The notes under the pieces were generated by a model. The model was not told the origin of the DNA. It did no database searches and saw nothing but the letters and a program-made list of their open reading frames with translations. DNA of 7,844 bases from Planctomycetota bacterium (lineage in GTDB: Bacteria > Planctomycetota > SZUA-567), in contig JAISYD010000050.1 in the NCBI GenBank assembly GCA_031270145.1, positions 1 through 7,844 of the forward strand, in the 5' to 3' direction. Below, in pieces: positions 1-7,549 of the stretch. The position numbers and the translations under genes are program-made. Each line of letters begins with the position of its first letter. The first letter of the stretch is position 1.

Positions 1-42
1 ACGACGACGCTCAAGCTCTTCCGCGCTTCCGACAGGTCTCAT
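1..42 (-). CDS. IS630-like transposase, N-terminal fragment (partial, runs off left edge)
   Basis: Only 14 codons are visible. Read on the minus strand from an ATG at 42-40 they give MRPVGSAEELERRR. The ATG is preceded by a perfect AGGAGG (55-50) at 7-nt spacing, so the start is well supported. The opening R-P-x-G-[ST]-x-x-E-L-E-R-R-R resembles the N-terminus I recall for IS630-family transposases carrying a helix-turn-helix domain, where it leads into an Arg-rich DNA-binding region. In that family the protein cuts and joins the element's ends and inserts at TA dinucleotides. The catalytic DDE domain would lie outside the window, so the family call rests on a short motif plus context: divergent orientation, an AT-richer flank, and a neighbour gene that has lost its start. 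It could instead be an unrelated gene that happens to begin this way. Confidence 0.5.
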   Translation of the reverse strand, partial: MRPVGSAEELERRR

Positions 43-62
43 AGGTGGTCCTCCTGTCGGAA
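27..62 (-). promoter_or_regulatory. Perfect inverted repeat enclosing the transposase start codon
   Basis: TTCCGACAGG (27-36) and CCTGTCGGAA (53-62) are exact reverse complements of 10 bp, separated by 16 nt. In the minus-strand mRNA this forms a hairpin with the transposase ATG (42-40) in the loop and half of the AGGAGG ribosome-binding site in the stem. Such a structure would limit ribosome access. The repeat is directly visible; the regulatory role is inferred. Confidence 0.5.
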
Positions 63-101
63 ATATGATACAAATGGCAACTGCAATCGAAAGTAACTTT
101 T

Positions 102-206
102 AGATTCTCGGACTCAATAGGCTCCGTCGGCGCTAGGGACGACGGCATATATTGCCTGGCGTACTCTCCCGAAGAGGATCGCGCGCACGAACTGGCGGCC
201 GCCTTC
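102..206 (+). other. In-frame 5' remnant of the hydrolase gene, without a start codon
   Basis: Read in the frame of the downstream hydrolase, this segment encodes conserved family sequence. It includes DSIGSVGARDDGIYCLAYS followed by PEEDRAHELAAAF, and aligns with the E. coli AllC stretch SSFGADPAGGMTRLLYSPE. The frame is open back to a TGA at 66-68 but contains no ATG, GTG or TTG. Roughly the first 10 to 15 native residues and the start codon are therefore gone. This fits loss of the 5' end to the insertion sequence on the left. An ATG at 74 is in a different frame and meets TAG at 101-103 after nine codons. Confidence 0.6.
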
Positions 207-1304
207 ATGGAGGAGGCGGGACTCGCGGTTCGGCGCGACGCCGCCGGCAATCTCATCGGCAGGCGAGAGGGAGGAGACCCGACCCTGCCGGTTGTCGTCA
301 CCGGATCGCACCTTGACAGCGTATACTGCGGCGGCATTTTCGACGGGCGCCTCGGAGTGGCCGCCGGCATCGAGGCGCTTCAGGCCATGGCTGAAAACGG
401 GATCAAGACGCGCCACCCCGTCGAAGTGTGCGCCTACCGGGCGGAAGAGGGGACAAGATTCAAGGGCGATATTTCCGGCGCCCGCCACATGACGGGATCG
501 GGCGCCGAGGCCGATCTCGCGCAAGCCGACCGCGACGGCGTGACGCTGGGCGAGGCGCTGGCGGCTAGGGGAATCGATCCCGTTCTTGCCCGTTCGGCGT
601 CCTTGCCCCGCGGCTACGCCAAGGCGCATGTGGAACTCCATATCGAACAGGGGCCGGTTCTGGAAGAGCGCGAGGTTCCAGTCGGCATAGTCAGCGCGGT
701 GTCCTGCCAGACCAGGGCGGAATGCGTCGTGCGGGGAAGGGCGGCCCATGCCGGGGCGACGCCGTTCCCTTCGAGGCGGGACGCCCTTTGCGCCGCCGCG
801 GAAATCATTCTCGCGGTGGAAGAGGAGGGACGCGGGCGGGACGGCTGCGCGGCCACCGTGGGGGAGCTGCGGATTTTTCCGGGCGGCGTCAATGTCGTGC
901 CCGGAGGCGCAAGGTTTTCCGTGGATGTCCGCCATGTCGATCCGGCGGTCAAAAACCGGGTGTTTGAAGAGATAGTCGGCCGGGCGGAAACGATCTGCCG
1001 GTTGCGGCGGCTGGAATGGGAGCTACGCCCGGGAGTGAACCAAAACGAAGCCCTGCCCTGCCATCCGGACATTGTTTCGCTGCTGTCGTCGGTCTGCGAA
1101 CGGCTTGGTTATCCTGTGGCGACGTTGCCGAGCGGAGCCGGGCACGATTCAACCTCTTTCATGCGGATTTGCCCGACCGGCATGATTTTTGTGCGATCCC
1201 GAAACGGGCTCAGCCATAACCGGGACGAATACAGCAGCCCGGCGGACTGCCTGGCCGGGGCAACCGTGCTCTATCATGCGCTCGTGGAACTGGCCGGAGG
1301 CTAG
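207..1304 (+). CDS. M20-family Zn-dependent amidohydrolase (allantoate / N-carbamoyl-L-amino-acid hydrolase type), probably 5'-truncated
   Basis: Members of this family are cytosolic binuclear metal enzymes that hydrolyse allantoate, ureidoglycolate-like compounds or N-carbamoyl amino acids in purine and hydantoin breakdown. Counting from the ATG at 207, the metal-site residues are present: H35 (GSHLDS), D46 (GGIFDGRLG), E80/E81 (AEEGTRF), H145 (HVELHIEQG) and H337 (GLSHN). The lid-domain motifs AHAGATPF (H181) and GGVNVVPG and a GAGHDS motif are also seen. The C-terminus looks complete. The start is the problem: family sequence continues in frame upstream to about 102 with no start codon. 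From M207 the protein (365 aa) lacks about 45 to 50 N-terminal residues compared with AllC (about 411 aa). It is probably a disrupted gene, perhaps inactive. Substrate cannot be assigned because AllC-type and carbamoylase-type enzymes share these motifs and no pathway genes are nearby. Confidence 0.85.
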   Translation: MEEAGLAVRRDAAGNLIGRREGGDPTLPVVVTGSHLDSVYCGGIFDGRLGVAAGIEALQAMAENGIKTRHPVEVCAYRAEEGTRFKGDISGARHMTGSGAEADLAQADRDGVTLGEALAARGIDPVLARSASLPRGYAKAHVELHIEQGPVLEEREVPVGIVSAVSCQTRAECVVRGRAAHAGATPFPSRRDALCAAAEIILAVEEEGRGRDGCAATVGELRIFPGGVNVVPGGARFSVDVRHVDPAVKNRVFEEIVGRAETICRLRRLEWELRPGVNQNEALPCHPDIVSLLSSVCERLGYPVATLPSGAGHDSTSFMRICPTGMIFVRSRNGLSHNRDEYSSPADCLAGATVLYHALVELAGG

Positions 1305-1310
1305 TTCCAT
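1284..1310 (+). terminator. Stem-loop over the hydrolase stop codon (possible U-less terminator)
   Basis: GGAACTGGCC (1286-1295) pairs with GGCTAGTTCC (1299-1308) around a 3-nt loop. One G-U pair interrupts the stem, and two further weak pairs extend it to 1284-1310. The TAG stop (1302-1304) lies in the 3' arm. No T-run follows, so this is at best a weak terminator or an mRNA-end stabiliser. Confidence 0.35.
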
Positions 1311-1553
1311 CATTCCCCGCGAATCGTCCAATGCCCTTCCGGTGGTCCGGCTCCTCCAGCTTATGGACCGAGCGGGTCGGTTTCCATTCGCGTTTGGCTT
1401 GCCTGAGTAATTTGTCGCGCCGCGGGGGTCATTTTTCGCCGAAACGGGGCCCGGCGGCAAGAAAATCGTCGGAAAACGACAAAAAAAAGGCTTGTTTTGG
1501 CCGCCGGAGCGGTGTAAGGTAACGGATAACGGGAATTTTCCGGGTTGCGCCGA
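1311..1553. other. Intergenic region between the hydrolase and the dnaG promoter
   Basis: I find no credible gene here; short open frames lack family resemblance and good ribosome-binding sites. Two minor structures are visible. One is an imperfect hairpin at 1363-1387: ATGGACCGA pairs with TCGGT and CCAT across a 2-nt bulge. The other is a small GTCG/CGAC hairpin at 1468-1480 followed by eight As (1481-1488). Neither makes a convincing terminator on the + strand. The region may be 3' untranslated sequence plus the upstream part of the dnaG control region. Confidence 0.5.
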
Positions 1554-1582
1554 TTGACACGGCGCCGGATTGGCTGTAGAAT
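1554..1582 (+). promoter_or_regulatory. Sigma-70 promoter for dnaG-rpoD
   Basis: A perfect -35 box TTGACA (1554-1559) and a -10 box TAGAAT (1577-1582, one mismatch to TATAAT) are separated by the ideal 17 nt. Transcription would begin near 1589-1590, about 40 nt before the dnaG ATG. The segment lies in non-coding DNA directly before dnaG and is the best housekeeping promoter in the window. The RpoD encoded downstream is itself the factor expected to use it, so autogenous control of the operon is plausible. Confidence 0.8.
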
Positions 1583-1604
1583 CCGCCCTTTCCGGATTTC
1601 ACCC

Positions 1605-1612
1605 AAGGAAGG
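1605..1612 (+). promoter_or_regulatory. Purine-rich Shine-Dalgarno candidate for dnaG at unusual distance
   Basis: AAGGAAGG lies 15 nt before the ATG at 1628, farther than usual. A second, weaker GGCGGAA (1621-1627) touches the ATG. No alternative ATG, GTG or TTG in frame sits closer to the AAGGAAGG, and the protein alignment supports M1 at 1628. Translation may therefore start at modest efficiency, which suits a low-abundance primase. Confidence 0.4.
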
Positions 1613-1627
1613 CCGGGTCTGGCGGAA

Positions 1628-3523
1628 ATGGCGATCTACCGGAAGGATTTCATTGAAAGGGTGCGGTCGGCCAGCGATTTGGCCCAGGTGGCGGCCGACT
1701 ACAACGTGCAACTGAAAAGGGCGGGCGCCAACCTGTTGGGGCTATGCCCGTTCCATAATGAAAAGACCCCGTCGTTCAATGTCAGGCCGGCGGAACAGTA
1801 TTTTTATTGTTTCGGCTGCGGAGCCAAGGGAGATGTCTTTCGCCTGGTCCAGATGCTGGAGAAGGTGGAGTTTCCGGAGGCGGTCCGGCTGCTGGCCGAG
1901 CGGGCCGGCCTGCCGCCCGAATTCGACAGCCCGGCCGCGGCCAGGGAGGCGGCGGAGCGGACTCGGGAGAAGGGATCGCTGCTCTGGTGCTGCTCCCGGG
2001 CCCTGGAGTATTTCGAGGCTTGCCTGGCCGGCCCGGAGGGCGGGGCGGCGCGGGATTATCTGGCCTCCCGGGGCTTCACCAACGAAACGATCCGCCGCTG
2101 GCGACTGGGCTGGGCGCCGGATCGCTGGGACGGCTTGGGCGATTTTCTGCTAAAAAACGCCAAAGAACCCGGCCAGAACGGGAAAGTATTGGCGTACGGG
2201 GCGGAAGCCGGGGTGCTCCGACCCAGGGAGGAGGGCAGGGGCTATTACGATTTTTTCCGCGGCCGGGTGATATTCCCGATTATGGACGTCCAGTCCCGGC
2301 CGGTGGCGTTTGGCGGGCGGTTGCTCCAGGAAAGGCCGGAAGCCGGCGGCAAATACGTCAATTCCGCCGAAACCCGGCTTTTCTCCAAAAAAAGGACGCT
2401 GTTCGGCCTGAACCAGGCCGGCAAGGAGATAGCCCTTTCCGGCGAGGCGGTGGTGGTGGAGGGCTATGTCGATGTCGTCATGTGCCACCAGTACGGCATC
2501 CGGAACGTGGTCGGGGTCCTCGGGACCGCCCTGACCGATGAGCACGCCGAACTGCTCCGGAGGCAGGTGGCGGGCAAGGGCCGGGTGGTGGCCTTTTTCG
2601 ATGCCGACGCGGCGGGTGAAAAAGCCACCTTAAGGGCGATTTCGCTGTTTATGGCGCGGGACGCGCCGCTGGCCGTGGCCGGAAAACTGGGGATGAAGGA
2701 CGCGGGGGAATTCCTCCCCCAACACGGCGCGGAAAAATTTCGCGAAAGGATCAAGGCGGCGGAGGATAGTTTCTCCTGCCTGTTGAGCCGCACCATCGGC
2801 CGGGCCCGGGGCGGCGATATCGACGCCATGGGCCGGGCGGTGCGGGAACTGCTGGAGACGGTGGATCTTTGCCCGGATCCGGTGAAGCTGGCCTTGATGC
2901 GGCGGCGGATCGCCGCCGAGGCGGGAGTGCCCGAAGAGGCCCTGCCGGCGGCGCTCCCCGCCACGGCCGGATCGGCTGGCCGCCGGGGCGGCGGGCCGGG
3001 ATTGGCGGCCGGGGCGAAAGCGCGGCCCGCCTGGAAGCCGGGACTGGCCCCGCCCGGGGGCGGCTTGGCGGTGGCGGACGCGCTGGAACGCTCGCGGGAG
3101 GCGCGGCGGCGGCGGGAGGCGCGGCTGCTGCGCTATGTTTGGGAAAGCCCGGAATGGGCCGGCCGCCTGTTCGACCAGTATCCGCCGGATGAGTGGCTGG
3201 ATCCGGCCCTGGCGGAACTGGCGGAGCGGATCCGCGACGCGCGGGCGGCGGGGCGGGAAATATCGCTCGCCTCGCTGCGGGCCGACGCGAGCGAGCCGGA
3301 GGCGGCGGAGCGCCTAGCGGATCTGGTTTTCGCCGGGGGCGGGCCGGAATTGTCGGAAAAGGATTTTTCCCTGACCCTGGCCCTGGTTTTGTACGAAGGG
3401 ATCAAGGAAGAGATGCGGAATATCCGGGAAGAGTTGATCCGGGCGCAAAAGTCGGGCGACTCGGAGCGCGAGGAGGAGTTGCTGCGCGAATACATGCGGT
3501 TGCGGGCCGGCGGCGGGCGGTAG
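1628..3523 (+). CDS. dnaG: DNA primase DnaG
   Basis: DnaG synthesises the RNA primers for leading- and lagging-strand replication and works with the DnaB helicase at the fork. The 631-aa product has the family layout. The N-terminal zinc ribbon has ligands C40, H43 (LCPFHNEKTPSF), C61 and C64 (YFYCFGCGAKGD). A catalytic-core N-domain follows (about 110-265). The TOPRIM fold has the metal-binding E278 (VVVEGYVDV) and D325/D327 (FFDADAAGEKA). From about residue 435 comes an Ala/Gly/Pro-rich linker (to about 490), then a charged helical C-terminus (about 490-631) where the helicase-interaction domain sits in this family. Length is near the usual 580-650 aa. The gene is followed after 82 nt by rpoD, the classical macromolecular-synthesis operon order, and is preceded by a strong sigma-70 promoter. 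The linker is unusually rich in Gly and Ala and probably flexible. Confidence 0.97.
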   Translation: MAIYRKDFIERVRSASDLAQVAADYNVQLKRAGANLLGLCPFHNEKTPSFNVRPAEQYFYCFGCGAKGDVFRLVQMLEKVEFPEAVRLLAERAGLPPEFDSPAAAREAAERTREKGSLLWCCSRALEYFEACLAGPEGGAARDYLASRGFTNETIRRWRLGWAPDRWDGLGDFLLKNAKEPGQNGKVLAYGAEAGVLRPREEGRGYYDFFRGRVIFPIMDVQSRPVAFGGRLLQERPEAGGKYVNSAETRLFSKKRTLFGLNQAGKEIALSGEAVVVEGYVDVVMCHQYGIRNVVGVLGTALTDEHAELLRRQVAGKGRVVAFFDADAAGEKATLRAISLFMARDAPLAVAGKLGMKDAGEFLPQHGAEKFRERIKAAEDSFSCLLSRTIGRARGGDIDAMGRAVRELLETVDLCPDPVKLALMRRRIAAEAGVPEEALPAALPATAGSAGRRGGGPGLAAGAKARPAWKPGLAPPGGGLAVADALERSREARRRREARLLRYVWESPEWAGRLFDQYPPDEWLDPALAELAERIRDARAAGREISLASLRADASEPEAAERLADLVFAGGGPELSEKDFSLTLALVLYEGIKEEMRNIREELIRAQKSGDSEREEELLREYMRLRAGGGR

Positions 3524-3538
3524 CCGGTCCGGGATGGC

Positions 3539-3557
3539 CGGCCCGGAGGTCGGGCCG
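3539..3557 (+). other. GC-rich hairpin between dnaG and rpoD
   Basis: CGGCCCG (3539-3545) and CGGGCCG (3551-3557) form a perfect 7-bp stem with a 5-nt loop in the 82-nt gap. No T-run follows, so it is not a typical terminator. In E. coli the dnaG-rpoD gap contains an RNA-processing site that lets the two messages decay differently. A similar role here is only a suggestion. Confidence 0.35.
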
Positions 3558-3605
3558 CGGTTCAGGGTTGGTGGCGGGCGGCGGTTTGCGCGAAGGATTC
3601 CCTAA

Positions 3606-5447
<1,842 letters not shown>

Positions 5448-5463
5448 CGGCGGCGGCCAAGAC

Positions 5464-5480
5464 AAGGAGGATTTGGCGTG
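5464..5480 (+). promoter_or_regulatory. Shine-Dalgarno and original GTG start of the oxidase remnant
   Basis: AAGGAGG (5464-5470) stands 7 nt before GTG (5478-5480), the layout of a strong translation start. The reading frame from this GTG fails after GGC AAA. Adding one A to the AAA at 5484-5486 would restore M-G-K-I-L-L-V-G, the expected N-terminus of this flavoprotein family. This site decides that the true gene began at 5478, not at the GTG at 5444 that overlaps the rpoD stop. Confidence 0.7.
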
Positions 5481-5984
5481 GGCAAATTCTATTGGTTGGC
5501 GCGAACCACGCGGGGACGGCGGCGGCGAACACCATCCTCGACAATTACTCCGGCCATGATCTGACCGTCGTGGATCAAAACGACAACATCAGCTATCTCG
5601 GTTGCGGCACCGCCCTGTGGGTCGGCCGGCAGATAGGCGGCGGCGACGGCCTGTTTTACTCGTCCGCCGGGGCGCTGGAGAAGAAGGGCGCCAAGGTTTT
5701 CCTGGAAACCGCGGTCGAGCGCATCGATTTCGTCGCCAAACAGGCGTACATCCTGGACAAGCGGGGCAACCGGGGCGGTTCTGGTCTACGACCGGCCGAG
5801 CCGCCGTCTGCCGGGGGCGCAAATGGCCTCCTACGCCGACATCTCGATGGGCATCCACCTGTTTTCCCTGGCCATTGAGGAAAGGCTGACGGTTGACAAG
5901 TTGCGGTTGCTGGACATCTTCTTCCTGCCGCACTTCAACCAACCTTACAACTACATCACCATGGCGGCGCTGGCGGCGAAGTAG
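5478..5984 (+). pseudogene. Decayed NADH oxidase / NADH peroxidase-type flavoprotein (frameshifted, internally deleted)
   Basis: Intact members are FAD- and NAD(P)H-dependent cytoplasmic enzymes (NADH oxidase, NADH peroxidase, CoA-disulfide reductase) of about 445 aa that reduce oxygen, peroxide or disulfides. Here about 99 N-terminal codons survive, with the FAD motif GANHAGT (active-site His about residue 11) and the redox Cys in YLGCGTALW (about residue 43), ending near YILDKRGN. The sequence then jumps, in another frame, to 69 C-terminal codons from about 5775: AVLVYD, a middle with IHLFSLAIEE, and the family signature LDIFFLPHFNQPYNYITMAAL before TAG 5982-5984. About 280 codons are missing, including the NADH-binding domain. 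A separate 1-nt loss follows the GTG start. The gene lies 30 nt after rpoD and 23 nt before the radical SAM gene, so it was once probably co-transcribed. Assembly error is the main alternative. Confidence 0.85.
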
Positions 5985-5995
5985 CCGGTTCCGGG

Positions 5996-6001
5996 AGGAG
6001 G
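5996..6001 (+). promoter_or_regulatory. Shine-Dalgarno of the KamA-like gene
   Basis: AGGAGG lies 6 nt before the ATG at 6008 and lets the start be fixed with confidence. It follows the end of the oxidase remnant by 11 nt, so the radical SAM gene can be translated independently even though its upstream neighbour is broken. Confidence 0.75.
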
Positions 6002-6007
6002 GACGAA

Positions 6008-7348
6008 ATGCCACCGCAATACCGGTCCTACAGCAGCTTCAATTTCCGCGAACTGCCGCAAATCGCGGGTTGGCCGGAGGCCAGAAAAATTGAAATCGAG
6101 GCCCTTGCCCGCGTCCTTCCCTTCAAAACCAACAATTACGTGGTGGAACAGCTCGTCGACTGGGGCAACATCCCCGACGATCCCATCTACACCCTGAATT
6201 TCCCTCGGCGCGAAATGCTCCGGGACGAGCATTACGGCCGCATCAAGGCGGCCATGGACGCCAAACTCCCCGACGCGGAAATCAAGGCGGCCGCCAGGGA
6301 CATCCAGATCCGGCTCAATCCCGACCCCTCCGGGCAAAGCTCCAACGTGCCCATCCATAATGGCGAGAGGCTGGAGGGCGTCCAGCACAAATACCAGGAG
6401 ACGGTGCTCATGTTCCCGCAGGCGGGGCAGACCTGCCACGCCTATTGCACCTTTTGCTTCCGCTGGCCGCAATTCACCGGCCTCTCCGAGGCGAAATACA
6501 TCGCCAGAGAGGGGCTGACCATCGCCGACTATATCAGGACCAAGCCCCTGGTGACCGATCTCCTGCTCACCGGCGGCGATCCCATGATCATGACGGCCGA
6601 GGTTCTCGAACAGTATCTCGATCCTTTTCTCGACGGCGGCCCGCCGAACCTGCGCACCATCCGCATCGGCACAAAATCCCTCGCCTACTGGCCCCACCGC
6701 TATTTAAGCGACCGGGACTCCGACGATATCATGCGACTTTTCGAGCGCATCGCCGCCTCCGGCCGCACCCTGGCGATCATGGCCCACTTCAACCACCCGG
6801 TGGAGCTGTCCACCGGAGCGGTGGAAAAGGCCATCAGGCGCATTCAGGGAACGGGCGCGCAAATCCGCACCCAGTCCCCCCTGCTTGGCCACATCAACGA
6901 CGATCCCGCCGTCTGGGCCCGCCTGTGGCGACGCCAGGTCGATCTCAATCTCATCCCCTACTACATGTTTGTCGAGCGCGACACCGGCGCGAAGCACTTT
7001 TTCGCGCTCACCCTCCAGCGCTGCTGGGAGATTTTCCGCGAGGGCTACCAGCGGCTGAGCGGTCTGTGCCGCACCGTGCGAGGCCCGGTGATGAGCGCCT
7101 ACCCCGGCAAGGTGGAAATCCTCGGCTTCGACGAAACCGGCGGCGAAAAGGCCGTCATGCTCCGCTTCATCCAGGGCCGGAACCCCGACTGGACGAACCG
7201 CCCCTTCTTCGCCCGATTCGACCCGGAAGCCGTCTGGTTCGACCAGCTCCGCCCCGCCTTCGGCAAGCCGCACTTCTTCTTCGAGGAAGAACTGAGGAAC
7301 ATGCAGTCCGTCCGCCTCCCCGCCACCGGCTCCTCCCTCGGCTACTGA
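6008..7348 (+). CDS. Radical SAM protein of the lysine 2,3-aminomutase (KamA) superfamily, substrate unknown
   Basis: Radical SAM enzymes use a [4Fe-4S] cluster to cleave S-adenosylmethionine and start radical chemistry; aminomutases of this family also use PLP. The 446-aa product has the cluster motif C-x3-C-x2-C at C143, C147 and C150 (CHAYCTFCFRW), preceded by HKYQETVLMFPQAGQT, which matches the KamA lead-in. A LLLTGGDPMIM stretch follows (the GGDP of the SAM-binding strand), then AHFNHPVEL and QSPLL, all matching KamA landmarks. PYYMFVERDTGAKHF corresponds to the KamA YYLYQCD...GAGHF segment. Near the C-terminus, AYPGKVEIL (K368) takes the place of the KamA DAPGGGGK segment. The PLP lysine may thus be kept, but the Asp just before it, which in KamA binds the lysine substrate, is absent, and the other binding Asp appears replaced (about E323). 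It is therefore probably not a true lysine 2,3-aminomutase. The gene looks intact. Confidence 0.87.
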   Translation: MPPQYRSYSSFNFRELPQIAGWPEARKIEIEALARVLPFKTNNYVVEQLVDWGNIPDDPIYTLNFPRREMLRDEHYGRIKAAMDAKLPDAEIKAAARDIQIRLNPDPSGQSSNVPIHNGERLEGVQHKYQETVLMFPQAGQTCHAYCTFCFRWPQFTGLSEAKYIAREGLTIADYIRTKPLVTDLLLTGGDPMIMTAEVLEQYLDPFLDGGPPNLRTIRIGTKSLAYWPHRYLSDRDSDDIMRLFERIAASGRTLAIMAHFNHPVELSTGAVEKAIRRIQGTGAQIRTQSPLLGHINDDPAVWARLWRRQVDLNLIPYYMFVERDTGAKHFFALTLQRCWEIFREGYQRLSGLCRTVRGPVMSAYPGKVEILGFDETGGEKAVMLRFIQGRNPDWTNRPFFARFDPEAVWFDQLRPAFGKPHFFFEEELRNMQSVRLPATGSSLGY

Positions 7349-7549
7349 GGGGGGGTGTATGGCGGCTTGTTCATGAGAATGCGCTATGATTCTTTGCCGG
7401 ATTTTACCTGTTTCTTCATTTTTCAGGGGCGACTATGTGGCAAACACCCGTTGTTTCGATACCGGGTATATGTTTTTTGCCGCCTGACGGAAAGGAGGTG
7501 TCGTCTGCGATAAAAATGAAATCCCCGCAATGAAATTGGAACAACAAAG
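7349..7549. other. Lower-GC leader region between the KamA-like gene and the riboswitch
   Basis: About 200 nt, visibly richer in A and T than the genes around it, with pyrimidine-rich runs at 7400-7424. It presumably contains the end of the upstream transcript and the promoter of the B12-regulated gene. TATGAT (7385-7390) is a fair -10 box but has no well-spaced -35 box, so I do not call a promoter. A 32-codon open frame (7435-7533) has only a weak AGGGG site and no recognisable product. Confidence 0.45.
7439..7481 (+). terminator. Imperfect hairpin with T-run, possible terminator of the KamA-like transcript
   Basis: ACCCG (7446-7450) pairs with CGGGT (7463-7467), and a T6 run follows at 7473-7478. 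Outer arms GGCAAA (7439-7444) and TTTGCC (7476-7481) can also pair, giving a longer bulged hairpin. The inner stem is only 5 bp and the T-run starts 5 nt after it, so termination would be moderate. Confidence 0.35.

Larger units (their letters stand above)
1..102 (-). mobile_element. Probable end of an IS630-like insertion sequence
   Basis: This stretch holds the transposase start and its untranslated leader. Positions 61-107 are clearly richer in A and T than the hydrolase sequence that follows. IS630-family elements insert at TA, and a TA at 101-102 sits exactly where readable hydrolase coding sequence begins (R-F-S-D-S-I-G-S). The last bases before it, AAAGTAACTTT (90-100), are nearly palindromic and could belong to the terminal inverted repeat. 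The boundary is inferred, because the other end of the element is not in the window. Confidence 0.4.

Noticed and set aside
114..935. Minus-strand open frame of 273 codons opposite the hydrolase
   Set aside because: The + strand encodes conserved M20 motifs throughout this stretch; the antisense frame has no recognisable motif.
1468..1488. Small GTCG/CGAC hairpin next to eight As as a terminator
   Set aside because: The stem is only 4 bp, and for the + strand the homopolymer is A rather than T; on the minus strand the T-run precedes the hairpin.
7367..7390. TTGTTC and TATGAT as a promoter for the riboswitch transcript
   Set aside because: The spacing between the boxes is only 12 nt, far too short for sigma-70.
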